Positions 43,121-55,319 of a stretch of DNA of 64,000 bases are shown one piece after another (within the stretch, counting starts at the first letter, position 1; the number at the start of each line of letters is the position of its first letter). Where the stretch lies: positions 39,944,501 to 40,008,500 of the forward strand of contig NC_069377.1 in the NCBI RefSeq assembly GCF_021730395.1, in the 5' to 3' direction. The translations under genes were made by a program, and so were the position numbers. Source of the stretch: Mercenaria mercenaria. Taxonomy: Eukaryota; Mollusca; Bivalvia; Venerida; Veneridae. The notes beneath the pieces are model-generated. The model saw nothing but the letters and a program-made list of their open reading frames with translations. It was not told the DNA's origin and searched no databases.

Positions 43121-46100
43121 CTGAAACAAGAAGACATAAAAACAGTATTCTGCCGAGTGTATGAAAGTAACAAAAGCTACAAAGACACATTATAATTCGC
43201 GCAAATTTTAAACACTGAATGGTATTTTTTGTGACAAGGGCGTTCGCGCTCAATTTAAACACACTGCCAAATTTATAGAAAAAATTAATTTTTCGACTTG
43301 AATTACCCCTATGTACTTTTGACGTTGACCGATATTAAATCATGTCATACAAGTACGAGTCCGGTAACTTTAGATAGTCGTATCAATATCTTTCTCTTAA
43401 TTATACATGTAAGGATGATTATGTATACACATATGAAACATTTTATTTCTATTAATGTTTTTTTCAGTGGATAATATAAATATTAGAATGAAATATATCT
43501 GATATGTTCACAATGAAAAATATCAAATATTTTTCACTGGTAGGGAACTACGAAATTTAGTCAAAACATGAAATAAAAACAAACTTTGTTTGTTTTAAAT
43601 GTAAGATCAAAATATCTTTCACTCATGAACACCATATCTTACATTTCCACTCGTGGCTATGCCCCTTGTGAAAATATTGCATCTGGTGTTCACTCTCGAA
43701 AGATATTTCAATCTTACACTGAAACAAACAAATATCCTCTGTATATACCTGCGCCCGCAAATATTAGGCCGCAGACCACTCCAATGTTAGCGCATTCACT
43801 GCCCTCATCTTCGTCATCCTGGCATTCAAACCAAATCCCAAATATAGTCATCGCTAAAGCTACCATCATCATAGCACACGCGGTCGCTTCGAGACCAAGA
43901 ACACGAACATCCAGTTCTGAAGATAAAAATCAAAGTACTGAAAGAACTGATATTATGTCACTTATAGTGTGTTTTCTTTGTCAGTCACACTTTCTATACT
44001 AATTATCTGGACTGACCAAAAGTTTAATGCATTATGTTCACAAACTAGTAGTATTAGAAACAAAACTCTGAAAATATTGACATACACCTTTACACTTAGT
44101 TCTGTATTTTGGAAAAAAACCGGTAGGAATTTGGAGTCCTTACAAATTATGAAATATTTGCAGAAGGTACACGTTAAGAGCTTTGAGTTGAGTGACTGTT
44201 AGGATAGAAGAGATTCATTCATAAAATGAAACAAAACCTACAGTTTCAAGAAGATGAACTGGCTCCTTTTTAAAATACCTACAGTTCCAAGTAGATGAAC
44301 TGGCTATTTTTCGGCGAACGCCGTCTAAATTCGTTTTCGTTTCCTATGCCACGTGACTTCAGTTTGCAAATCAAACTACTTGATAACGTATTATAGATAA
44401 TTTATCAAAATGGAAGATTTATGTAACACTCTGCCTGATTGGACGAGAGTGTCAATTTCTTTCACTCTGTTGATTGTGCTACGCTGAGTGAAATGTAGAC
44501 AAAGCGTTTATCCTAAACGACGCTGTTCACAGTTTTAAAGCTAACTTTGGGTCAGTATATTTAGCAAGAATATTGATATATCTCAAAATGATAAGTAAGT
44601 TTAATAAATATGATAAAAACCTGTTCAAATACCAACATATGTCAAATTAAAGAAAGAGCTGAATACGGTCTGCGTATCACATGAATAAGGGTGTGATAAG
44701 AGTGTTTTATGTAGAGAAGTGCTTTTTAAAAGATTTTCCTTGTTACAATTGTCGTCTGTATATGAAAAGGTTTCTTGCTTTTGTGACTTATTCAGATTGC
44801 ATATTAAAATGAGTACTTGTTTGCTTTGATATATTTGTTATAAATTATTCAACTGATTTATTATATATGAATCTTTTTCTTTAGTATGGTATGCAAATAT
44901 TGAACTCAGTTGAAATCTGTTTTATTATATATATGCTATATAATGACTGAATCTCATTACACTGAAATGAAGGTACGCTGCATACAGTTTATCTATGTGA
45001 TATAACTACGGTCAAACTTTCCTTATGGAACAAAACTATTGAAATAATTACAATTGTATGTTTTGCTTGACCTTCACTTTTTATAGGTGTGACGTCATTG
45101 TCCAACGATTTATGAATAGCGAATATGCATTTGTTAAAGCGGGATCAGTCGGCCTATTTTAGAAATAAATAAAAATAATAAATAAAAAATCTTTTAATTG
45201 ATTTTTTCTCATGTATTCTAATCAAACTTGATTTGTAGCATCTTTATTAGGCCCGTAGCCAACTTTGTTCAGCTGGGACATTTGACCCCTTTTAGGGGCT
45301 GCTAGAGCTAAAACTAGAAATGCCTTTATACAGCGTCTCATGAACAGCTTGGTGGATCTTTGTCATACTTGGTCTGGGACATCATTATAAGGTCCTCTTC
45401 CAAATTTATTTATATAGGAACTTGGGCCCTATTAGGGACCACTATAGCTAAAAGTAGATATGCCTTTCTTCGCATTAACCACTAAAATGTAATGGATTTT
45501 TATCAAACTCGATGTGTAACAATATCGTAAGGTCTCCTGATATTTTGTTACAAATGGGGATAGGGACCAATTTAGCTAAAAATATAAACACGTTTAATGA
45601 CCTCGCTTCATGAATCTTCATCAAACTACTGCTGCAATTATTCGTCTAAGGATAAACGAAACAAAATTGCAACCCTACGAAACCTTTGCGAAAAATTAAA
45701 ATAGAACCATTTAAATTGTTAAAGTGCGGTGTTTAGTTTTGCAGTTTGAAAAATGTTAGATGAAAGATGAATGTTAGATGAAAAATTCATAAACTTCTTT
45801 CCTTATTACAATTCGCCGACCATCATTTTTAAAGATATTTCTTGTTTAAAATAAGTAGATAAATTTCCTATTGTATTTAAATGCCTGCAGGTCCAAGTAG
45901 ATAAATTTGCTCTTATTTTGAAATAACTACAGTTTCAAGCTGATAAATTTACTATTGTTTTTGAAATGCCTACATCGAAGTAGATAAATTGGCTATTCTG
46001 TAAGAAATGTAGCTATTGGTTTATAGAACCAAAATATTTATGTTTAAAGGTTTTCTTTAGGACAGACCAAATATATTTTGAACTGGAAGAGAGTAAGATG

Positions 46101-46364
46101 CATGTAATTGTTACATTAACTGTAATGTATAGAAGTTTCTAATTATAATCGTGTAACGATACAGAACTTACCATCTCCGCCATTATTATTTTTACAAGTG
46201 TTATTATCCTGTCCAGAACAACAACTGTATATTAAACCAATGGAATCACAGGTTGAGTTTGAGACCCAGTGTGCCGTAAACAGCCCTATCGTCTGTAAGA
46301 TTAATGGCGGGACAATAATACAGCATAATACAAGTTCAGCACAAACGATGACAGCGCTGCCCAT
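42954..46364 (-). CDS. Claudin/PMP22-like tetraspan protein B (3 exons, 175 aa)
   Basis: Minus-strand exons are 46364-46172, 43916-43749 and 43120-42954 (193, 168 and 167 nt; 528 nt in all, in frame). Residues 8-30 form TM1. Loop 1 has W33, C39, C48-C49 and C57 (HWVSNSTCDSIGLIYSCC) with a sequon N36-S-T. TM2 is about 70-92, followed by an acidic linker (ECQDDEDEGSEC). TM3 is about 109-133, the short loop 2 is GNFSASQLGW, and TM4 is about 143-166. It is clearly paralogous to gene A along its whole length and in exon phases. The acidic linker and the short C-terminal tail (FVGCIYR) differ from A. Its role is unknown: membrane-barrier, channel-auxiliary and myelin-like families share this fold. 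Confidence 0.82.
43592..43722. mobile_element. Foldback MITE family 3, copy 1
   Basis: The left arm aagatcaaaatatctttcac + tcatgaacacca is mirrored by tggtgttcactctcgaaaga + tatttcaatctt. The element sits just 3' of exon 2 of gene B. A copy in gene C is at 58532-58878 and a one-armed copy at 47706-47760. Confidence 0.7.
43749..43916 (-). CDS. Tetraspan B exon 2
   Basis: Acceptor tatcttcag|AACTGG, donor GCAG|GTATAT. Encodes ELDVRVLGLEATACAMMMVA, TM2 and most of TM3. Confidence 0.85.
44220..44330 (+). repeat. Degenerate ~45 bp repeat (ctacagttccaagtagat)
   Basis: Units such as cctacagttccaagtagatg + aactggctattttt occur here, at 45885-46010 and at 59367-59470. It lies at the edge of the segmental duplication. 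Confidence 0.55.
45215..45630 (+). repeat. Bivalve ~130-150 bp tandem satellite, diverged
   Basis: Three degenerate units share gctaaaa.tagaaatgccttt, tttgtcatacttgg and gaccccttttagggg-type phrases. It lies within intron 1 of tetraspan B. A related, weaker stretch is at 47040-47300 (tttttctaaaaatgggtttg, ggtcccttttaaggttatta). Confidence 0.5.
46172..46364 (-). CDS. Tetraspan B exon 1
   Basis: ATG at 46364, donor GATG|GTAAG. 193 nt, as in gene A. Encodes MGSAVIVCAELVLCC and extracellular loop 1. Confidence 0.83.
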
Positions 46365-47039
46365 CTTGAAGCCTTAACGAATTAATAAAGTTATTCCACT
46401 GTAAATAGTATTTGAAAAATTTCGTTTTCATTACATCCGTATATCTCAGTTAACAAGTAAACAAGTGATTATGTTTCCTGTTTTGTTCATGTTTGTATCA
46501 CTTTAAGTATAGATGAAATCGGATCAGTTATACTTTGTACCACAGAGTACGCAAATATCTATCGTCTGCACAGAATTTCAAAAGTAAGAACAATAGTTAC
46601 CATACTGATTTCTACGCCTGGTCGTTTAATTTTGGTGTGTCAAGCTGCAGTGACATGTTGTTTAGTAAACCCTTGCACAATTTCCGTTTTCGATAACTGA
46701 CCTAGAAACATCGGTTCAAAGAATGACCCCTAGAATTTTTCAGAGTACGAGGTGCAATGCACTTACATGGATGGTAGAAGAAAGGTGTTAGGTCTAGCAG
46801 ACTGTGTGCGTGTGCTGCCCTTTCAACTTCAACGAACAGATATCCATGACAGATTTTGGTCCACCATCTATAATTCCGAGAGTTCTGTTTTCGATGAAAA
46901 ATTAAGAGCTACCTGAGATCAGTAGATTGAATAAGAAGGAATCATGAATATGCTTTGTTAGATGTGAATGAACGGCGAGAAGAGTTCTCATATTCCGCGC
47001 CGTCAGAGTCTGGTTCTGTATGCGGTCGTTTTTAGCTCA
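46365..47039. other. Upstream of tetraspan B
   Basis: No gene, repeat or convincing core promoter recognised. Confidence 0.4.
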
Positions 47040-47705
47040 CCTGAACCAAAATCACTTTAACTTCCAGTAAACGACAGGATGAATCTTCACCATACTCGGT
47101 TAGAAGTATTCCTCTTTCAGTTTTATTTAAATGGTTCCGCTAGGTCCTTTAAATGGCTTCTCGTAAATCGCTTAACATATTTTCACAAAACTTGCTTTGC
47201 AGTTTTCTTAATTTTCTAAAAATGGGTTTGCTCGGTCCCTTTTAAGGTTATTAGAACCTTAACTGTTTAGGAGCCGGATATTTCTATCCATGACTATAAC
47301 CAGTGATAGATTCCTTTTCCTGCATAACGTTTTCTTCAAATATTAGAAGAAAGAAATAAGAAAAATGTTTTTCATTTAAGTACTCTTTAATTATAGTAGC
47401 GAATGAATTTTCACCTTCGTTCATAAACTAAAGCACGTGAGCTATCTTACGCCCCAGTGTGTAGATTATATGAACATTATATGAACATGCAATCTTTTAT
47501 GGTACTAGTCATATATTATGGCGGCCATTCCCGAGCTTTAAGTCTGCATGTTTGTATTGTATATTGTATCTTGTAATCCTTATACAATGGCTATGTACTT
47601 TTTAAAATGATGTTTTGTTTTTAATATAAAATGATTTGCTTAGCTCAGAAACAAAGATAGATATTTATTACATAAATAAAAAGACGATTTATTTTTTTTA
47701 CATGA

Positions 47706-47760
47706 AATATCAAAATGTCTTTCACTCATGAACACCATATCTTACATTTTCACTCGTGGC
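47706..47760. mobile_element. Foldback MITE family 3, one arm
   Basis: tatcaaaatgtctttcactc + atgaacaccatatcttac matches the left arm of 43592-43722, then the match ends. Confidence 0.6.
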
Positions 47761-47877
47761 TACCGCTATTCCGCATATACGCGTACAGCCGAAAATTTCC
47801 ATATCCGGTTAAGAGACAGTTCGTTTCGACTAGTGGTGGAAGATAAATGTCTAGTAATCAACTTCACCAAGAAAGAG

Positions 47878-49799
47878 GCGGTACGGGCCGGTTGAATAAG
47901 TTATTAATAGAGTATTTCCACTACAGTTCTGTATCACCCCTTAGATAGAAACAGCGTACTGAAATTATGGATGTCTTGTTCGTGACAAGATGTAAAATGC
48001 ATGACTTCCAGGAGAATCGTGAGAATGACAACAATAAACACTTTTAATTAATTAATTCATTTCTTTAATTAAGCAACAAAACAATACATCAAGAGAACAA
48101 TTCATATCTTTGAATGGGGTTCAAACATACATTCCTGTGACCAGTTCATCATTTCATCGATTCAACATATGAGTACACAGAAACATGTATGAATTATCAT
48201 TTAAACATGACATGTTATTTCAAAAACATGTAGGTCACACTCACGTCTTGAAAGATATTCTGTGCTCACCATTCAGCAAATCAATTCATCAATAGATATC
48301 AACTTTAAATGTAGCAAATCTTCATCAAAAGTATTTACAGTGGCTAAATATACATAAGTAAATGGGAACATAGAACTGTTATCACAATAAAGTTCGTGCA
48401 ATAACAGTCATTTGCAAGAAACGCAATGCAATACAAGACAAGGCAGGACAACATAACGCAGCACAACATAATACTATATAGACATTGTAACTAAAAAATT
48501 AAAAACCGGAATTTTTAACATTTTGACTCCAAATATATATTGCTAAGTGCATCAGATAATATATATACAATATTAAAATGCTGTGTGTTATTTTTTAAAA
48601 GAGATATTCACTCTAAAAAATTTAGTCCCCATAGCATTTTTGGAAATAGGATAGACAACGCCTGAATGACTATCTCAGCAAATTTGCTGATATAAAAATA
48701 AACTTAGGTATTTTCCCGGGATACCCTCATTAAAGTCTGTTTCTTCATTTCATTCACACATGGAATGTAAACAAATACAGGAACAACTTAAAAGTACAAG
48801 GACATCAAACAACCTATTTTATTTTCCTTCAGGACAGGTACACATGTTAGGTCATACTTGTAGATAATAAACCAAAATGTAAAACAATTAATTAGCTCAT
48901 CAAAGAAATGAAGACTAATAACTTCACAATATTTTATTACCTTCCTTTCATTACATTTATCATCTACATTCTACATATTTTTTATGGAATTACCTCCCTT
49001 TATCTCAAATAAGCTTTCTTATATTGCAATTTAATCAGTCAGTATTTTTACCTTAATTTTCAGACAAATAAATTTATATTTTTTTAATCCATGGCAAGAT
49101 GAAAAGCATAAATTATATTAAAGAATACCATAAAAGCATTTATCACACATGAATGCAAGGTATACAAAACAAATAATTTTGAGCCTTGTTGCCAATGACA
49201 ATGTTGAAAAATATTAAAGCTCAGATTACATAACAGTGAGATAAAATCTTTTTAAGTTAAGTTAATAATTCCCATATTTACTTATGACTACAAAAATTTA
49301 AAGTATGTTGTTATTCCCATTTCAGTCCAACATATCTAAAGAAGTAAATACTACAAAGACTGTATATCAATTTTGAAAATAAAATTCCACCAACATATTT
49401 TGTTCTTATTTCTTTTATCTTGATTATGTAGTGTACTTATCTAGAATGATGAATATTTTGAAATGTATATTTCTTTATTCTCCTGGATGGAAAAAATAAA
49501 ATATATAAACAAAACAACCAATTATACCAACCAAATTGTAAAATACTTAAGTTTCTTTGATGTTAGTAATTATATGTCGAGACATGAAAACAACATAAAT
49601 ATCAACATAAAATATAACTAAAAAATTGTGGAAACATCATATGTAGATTAGATTAGACTGTATTATACAAATATTTATAATATGAAAATATGTGACAACT
49701 CTGGTTAAATAAATATTAGTTAACTTATGTAAAATGTTAAACTGCTTTACATTAATCTACAAGTGATGAATGAGTTCATCTTACCATAACTTTGACATT
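47878..49799. repeat. Direct duplication of non-coding DNA, copy 1
   Basis: Starts ggttgaataagttattaata and ends gatgaatgagttcatctt...actttgac. It is repeated in order at 49918-51590. AT-rich, with no coding content. The phrase attacctccctt recurs, as it often does in molluscan non-coding DNA. Confidence 0.85.
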
Positions 49800-49917
49800 T
49801 AAAGGAGTTAATCACAATATTTTGTGCGCATCTCAATTGCGCAGCAAGCGATCAACCATTAAAGTTCAGGATTCCCGTCCGAAAGTGCAATTGATATGCA
49901 CACTCGCGCAAAAAGTA

Positions 49918-51590
49918 TCGGTACGGCGGTTGAATAAGTTATTAATAGAGTATTTCCATACAGTTTGTATCACCCCTTAGTGAAACAGCGTACTGAATTT
50001 TTATGGATGTCTTGTTCGTGACAAGATGTAAATGCATGACTTCATGGAATCGTGGAATGACCAATAACACTTTTAATAATTAATTATTTTTAATTAAGCA
50101 CAAAGCAATATCATGAGCACACTATCTCTTGAATGGGTTCAAAAAAATTCCTGACATTCATCATTAATCGTTCAACATAGTACACAGAAATGTTAATTAT
50201 CATTTAACTGCATGTATTCAAAACATGTAGGTCACCTCACGTCTTGAGATTTCGTGCTCCCATTCACATCAGTTCATAATAGTACAACTTTAATGTACAA
50301 TCTTCATCAAAGTATTTAGTGGCAATAACTAATAATGGAACATAGAACTGTTATCACAATAAAGTTGTGCAATAACAGTCATTTGCTAAGACGCAATGAA
50401 TACAGACAAGTCAGACAAATAACGCGCCGCAAATACTATAAGACATGAACTTAAAAATTAAAAACCGGAATTTTTAACTTTGCTCCAAATGTTTTATATT
50501 AGTTAAGTCATCAGATAAAAAACAATTTAATGTCTGTGTGTTATTTTTAAAAAGTATGTACTCAAAAATTTGTCCCCTAAGCTTTTGGATGGATAGACAC
50601 TCCTGAATGACTATCTCAGCAAATTTGCTGAAAAAAATAATAGGTATTTTCCGGATACCCTCATTAAAGAGCTTCTTATTTCATTCATACTGGAATGAAC
50701 AATCAGGAACAACTAAGTAAAGGACATCAAAAAACTATTTTATTTCTCAGGACATGTAACATGTTAGTCTCTTGTAATAATAACAAAATGTAAACATTTA
50801 ATTAGCTCTCAGAATGAAGATAATGACTCACAATATTTATTACCTCCTTTCATTGATTTATCATTACATTCTACTATTTTTTATGGAATTACCCCTTTAT
50901 CTCAATACTTTTTTATTGCATTTAACATCATATTTTCCTTAATTTTCAGACAAATTAATTTAATATTTTTTTAATCCTGGTAAGTAAGCAAATTATATTC
51001 AAGAACCATAAAGCATTTTTCATCAACATGAATGCAAGATACAAACAAATAATTTTGAGCCTATGTTGCCAATGACAATGTTGAAAAATTAGCTCAGATG
51101 CATAACAGTGAGTAATCTTTTTAGTTAAGTTAATATCCATTTACTATGACTACAAATTTTATATAGTATGTTGTTATTCATTTCATCCACTATCTAAAGA
51201 AGTAATACTACAAAGCTGTATATCAATTTTTGAATAAAATTCACCACTATTTGTTATTTCTTATCTGATTATGTGTGTATATCTAGAATGTGGTTATTTT
51301 GAATGTATTTCTTTATTCTCTGGATTGAAAATAATATAAACAAACAACAATATACAACCAAATTGTAAGATTCTTAATATCTTTGTGTGATTGTGAGACA
51401 TTGAATAATTGAAAAAAGAAGCAACGTACACTATCATTTTTGTGAATATTGTATTTATTAGACTTGTATTATACATAATTTATATGAAAATATGTGACAA
51501 TCTGGTTAAATAAATATTTTAACTATGTCAATGTTAAATGCTTTAACATTAATCTACAGTGATGAATGAGTTCATCTTCTAACTTTGAAT
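49918..51590. repeat. Direct duplication, copy 2, full of small deletions
   Basis: Colinear with 47878-49799 but about 250 bases shorter. The loss is spread over very many one- to few-base gaps, while substitutions are few. This pattern is more like uncorrected long-read sequence placed by gap filling than like natural decay. Confidence 0.8.
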
Positions 51591-51975
51591 TTATGTATTA
51601 AGAAAACTATAACATACAAGAAATGACACACAGACAATATAAGTTGCTGAATGACTGGGTCAGTCTCCACCACAAATACTATGAAACTTAAAAAGTCCAA
51701 TTAAATGTGTTTCTTTAAATTAGATTGATCACATTTTAACACTTCTATGAATGCAATTGTTAAATGCTTGCTTCTTACATGCATGCAATAATGGAAATAA
51801 AAAAATGATTTATCAATATATGTATACAGTCTTGTCATGAACACATTCTGTACAGATGATAATACATAGAAACGTCAACATTTTTATTATACGGGTCCAT
51901 CTCAGTTTACAGCTGGTGCATGGCTGTCTTGCACTTGAATATACATCTTGCAGCACAGTTGGGGTAAATTCCATT

Positions 51976-52002
51976 TCACATGACAACACACTTGTAGCAC
52001 TT
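51976..52002 (-). CDS. Weak candidate terminal exon (CAAX-like end)
   Basis: A strong acceptor (ttacatttgtatttccag on the minus strand) is followed by a frame KCYKCVVM and TGA. CVVM is the form of a prenylation box. No upstream small-GTPase exon was found. In another phase the same stretch stays open for about 50 codons (SATSVLSCEMEFTP...). The call is speculative. Confidence 0.2.
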   Translation of the reverse strand, partial: KCYKCVVM

Positions 52003-53498
52003 CTGGAAATACAAATGTAAAACTTTATTACATAAAGAGAATAAAACATGATAGTTTTTAAAACAATTATAACATCATTTTAGACATTTGCAGATATTCT
52101 AATCTTAGAAATATATTATCAAGCAGCAAGTCAGGTAACTCTACAAATTGACATTTTGTCTAATTTCAACTTGTCTAAGGAATTACCTGTTTTAAGCAGC
52201 AAGATTGTGTTGCTACTTGGCTTGCTGCTTTATTTAAATTTTACATATACTTAGATCCACTAAATGACAAGTTATTTAATAGGACTGTCTGAAAAGATTG
52301 CATATTTTATAACATTCAATGTATATATATTCAATAAAATGGTGAAAAAATAAACAGATAAATCTGATGATGTTCACCTATGATCTCACCTAAAAGATCC
52401 AACAACAACCTACAACCTCTGATTAGTATATGATGTAATAATGATAAACTACCTAAAGTGTTTTTATATAGCATGCAAAAACAATGAACTTGAGAACTGC
52501 CAAAACTTCACCTTATGAGTAATATATGTTCACTTTTCCCCTTGTTGAAAGTGTTGTTTTTCTTAAAGCATTTGAAATCATAGATATTATAAGTACAGTG
52601 CACCCTATGTAGAGCAACACCCTGTGGGATATACAGATATTTTAGTTATTTTGAGGTTGTTGTTCTGGAGAAGTAAATTTGATAGTTATATTTCAGCTTA
52701 GGGAAATTCTCATGATGTTGTTATAGAGAGGTTTTTGCTTCAGACAGAGTGAGCTACTCTGGAGAGGTTGTACTGTGAAAATTGCTTCAAACTTCATCTC
52801 CTTCAACTGAGCTAAATGAAGAAAAACAACAAAGGATTTTCCAAATTTAGAATTTCCTTGTTTACAATTTGACATTTAATGTTAGGCAACTATGCAGACA
52901 TATTTTTATGTGACACAATGCCGCCTTTAACTATCTTATTCCAATGAACAAATTGTCAGTCTTGACAAAATCATGTGAAAAAAAGATCACAGTAAAAAAA
53001 TTAATCCTAATCATTTTATATATATTGCAAAATCAGCTTTACAGAACTCATATGTGACAAAAATTAAATTCAAATATTGCCTTTGTGATGTGCAGCACTG
53101 GCCATGTCTTTTTATCACAATAGTTTACCTTATTTATATCTGTTAATTTTGTCATAACTTTTATGTCCCTTCTGCACTAACAATTGTCTTCAAGTTCTGA
53201 AATATTGTAAAACATTAATTCACACACATTCTAGGAAATCAACATAAAATCAGTGTCAAAGCACTTGAATATAATTGTTTTAATTATCTTAATACAAAGA
53301 TACAAATGTACTTCATGTTTTTGCTGACTGATACAATATACTGAAATTTGTATTTCAATATTTATTATCAAAGTACATGTTCATTCTATTTTTGAAATGT
53401 TGACATTACAAAGCTATCACACATTTATTACTAAACCATATCTATTATCATTATTTTTAATGGAGATATGTACTTAGTAAATTGAGGGATACACAAAG
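52003..53498. other. AT-rich, no gene seen
   Basis: No splice-bounded coding frame. Phrases around 52600-52760 (gagcaacaccctgtg; ctctggagaggttgtactgtg) look like a decayed dispersed repeat. Confidence 0.4.
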
Positions 53499-53712
53499 CT
53501 ACAGGAAAGAAATGTTTATGCCAGGCTGACATAAAGTCCAGAAGGTACACATCTTGTCAGGAATGTCAGTCTTATAGCTGTCTTGTACAGTTATTTCAGG
53601 AGCAAGAATGTAGCCATAAAGCATATAAATGCTTTGAGACCTTTGTTTAACATACAAAAGCATAATACCTCCTGCATTTTTCATAATGGTAACATCTTCT
53701 TGGACTGCCACA
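53499..53712 (-). CDS. Weak candidate exon of unknown product
   Basis: On the minus strand an acceptor (cttaccctgtggcag) is followed by an open frame QEDVTIMKNAGGIMLLYVKQ, then SQSIYMLYGYILAPEITVQD and a TAG at 53499. The composition is protein-like for about 70 residues, but no family is recognised and no partner exon could be phased. It may be chance. Confidence 0.25.
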
Positions 53713-54928
53713 GGGTAAGACAGGTCAAACAACTATACATGTACATACACAAACTTTTCCCTACCAAAACTGAAAATGAAAATTATACAACATTTTTTCC
53801 CTTTATTTTTGTACAACAGATGACCTATGCATTTAATACAGACTTTTTACATTTATTAATGTAAATATATTAAAATTAATATTTAATATCTCATAACTCA
53901 TTGTATGATTCAAATTATAATCATTAATAAACTATATCAGACATGAACCTGAAGTGTCCTAATTTATAAAGCTGCAATTAATATTGAAAAAAAAATGCAA
54001 CTATTGTATACAATGTATATTAAAAAAGGTATCACGAACCTGATTATAAAACAGTCTCAGTTCAAATGTAATAACACATGACTGTCAGAAAATCAATGTA
54101 TGTTGTACTTTAATGATATCATCATGACATGAATGCCATCAATAAACTTCATATATAACAAACTATACCACTATGTCAGCCTCTTTCTTGTTATTTCTAC
54201 GGCTTCCAAAGACAGACTGCAACTACATGTATCAGTCACTGTAAGTAAAATATACAAATAATCATTACACAAGAGAATTTTTCATGTTAAATAAAGGGAG
54301 TTAATTAAATGCAATCTGAGAATTTTTGCTAAACACAGAGGGAAGTAATTATCAATAAAATGAATGAGGAAAAATGCAAATTTAAGGGAGGTAATTTAGA
54401 AAAAAATAACAACTTCAAATGTCAGTATAATGATAGTTGACATTGATAATGACCTATATCAAGTATGCACAACATAAGAAACAGCAAGCACTTGAAAAAT
54501 GCATTATATTTCCTTGCAATATCAAGAATATTTGACTGTATGTAAGGGTTCTCTACATGCTGTTATACTGAAAAAAACTTTAGTCTAAATATAGCTTAGA
54601 TCTATTTATATCTTCAAAAAAAGGAAGTCCCAAATTTCCACAGCTATTCACAGGCTGAAAATTTTAGGTACTAATATCAGCAAAGAGGTTGATATCTATA
54701 CTTTGTAATAACTATCATCAAAGGTAGGGAAAAACTTACTGGAAAGGCATAAACTTCTGATCTAGTCATTTCAATACATTTTCAGCTCATTTGCATATAA
54801 GAAGAAATTTACAGAATTCCCCCTGTTTCTCTTCATTTTCAAAAAAATCTGTAAGATGGATATAAACCAAAACATTCTCCTATGTGTCAGCTATCAGATA
54901 TATATTTCAACAAAAACTGTCAACTTAC

Positions 54929-54957
54929 CTTGTTTTTAGAAGAAGACAAAATTCCAT
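54929..54957 (-). CDS. Weak candidate first exon
   Basis: ATG in a good context (gtcaacATGG read as tgacATGG) opens MEFCLLLKT. It ends at a consensus donor AG|GTAAGTT 29 nt later. Upstream is a slightly GC-richer stretch. The next exon could not be identified with confidence. Confidence 0.22.
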
Positions 54958-55319
54958 GTCAACTTTCGCTTCCCCGCAAAACTGTACCGGTGCACACATA
55001 AAAAAATCTCAACTGTGATTTTCAAAATAATACAGTCAGACCACAATTATTTCCCTTGAAAATAAAATGCTCTAGTTAAATGCCTATACTATACATTTAA
55101 TTATTTCTCGCCTTCGTGATATCATCACACAATACAAAACAATAATTTACAGTACTGTATGACATGAAAATCTTGTCTTTCGCGGTGCGTACAAGTGGAG
55201 GTATTCTGTCATATTTAAAAAGAAATGTATCACAATAGCCTCCCTTTAACAGCACAGCATTATACTACATCTATATTCTGTATTACTGAGTTATGTAAAA
55301 ATTGTAATGTTTTAAGTTT

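Larger units (their letters stand above)
41843..44310. repeat. Segmental duplication, copy 1
   Basis: Colinear with 56759-59470. It includes a SINE, exons 3 and 2 of tetraspan gene B, and a foldback MITE. Differences are scattered substitutions and small indels, plus a MITE present only in the other copy. Confidence 0.85.

Noticed and set aside
53583-53864. 93-residue plus-strand ORF
   Set aside because: Overlaps the more protein-like minus-strand frame and shows no motif. Neither strand has firm support.
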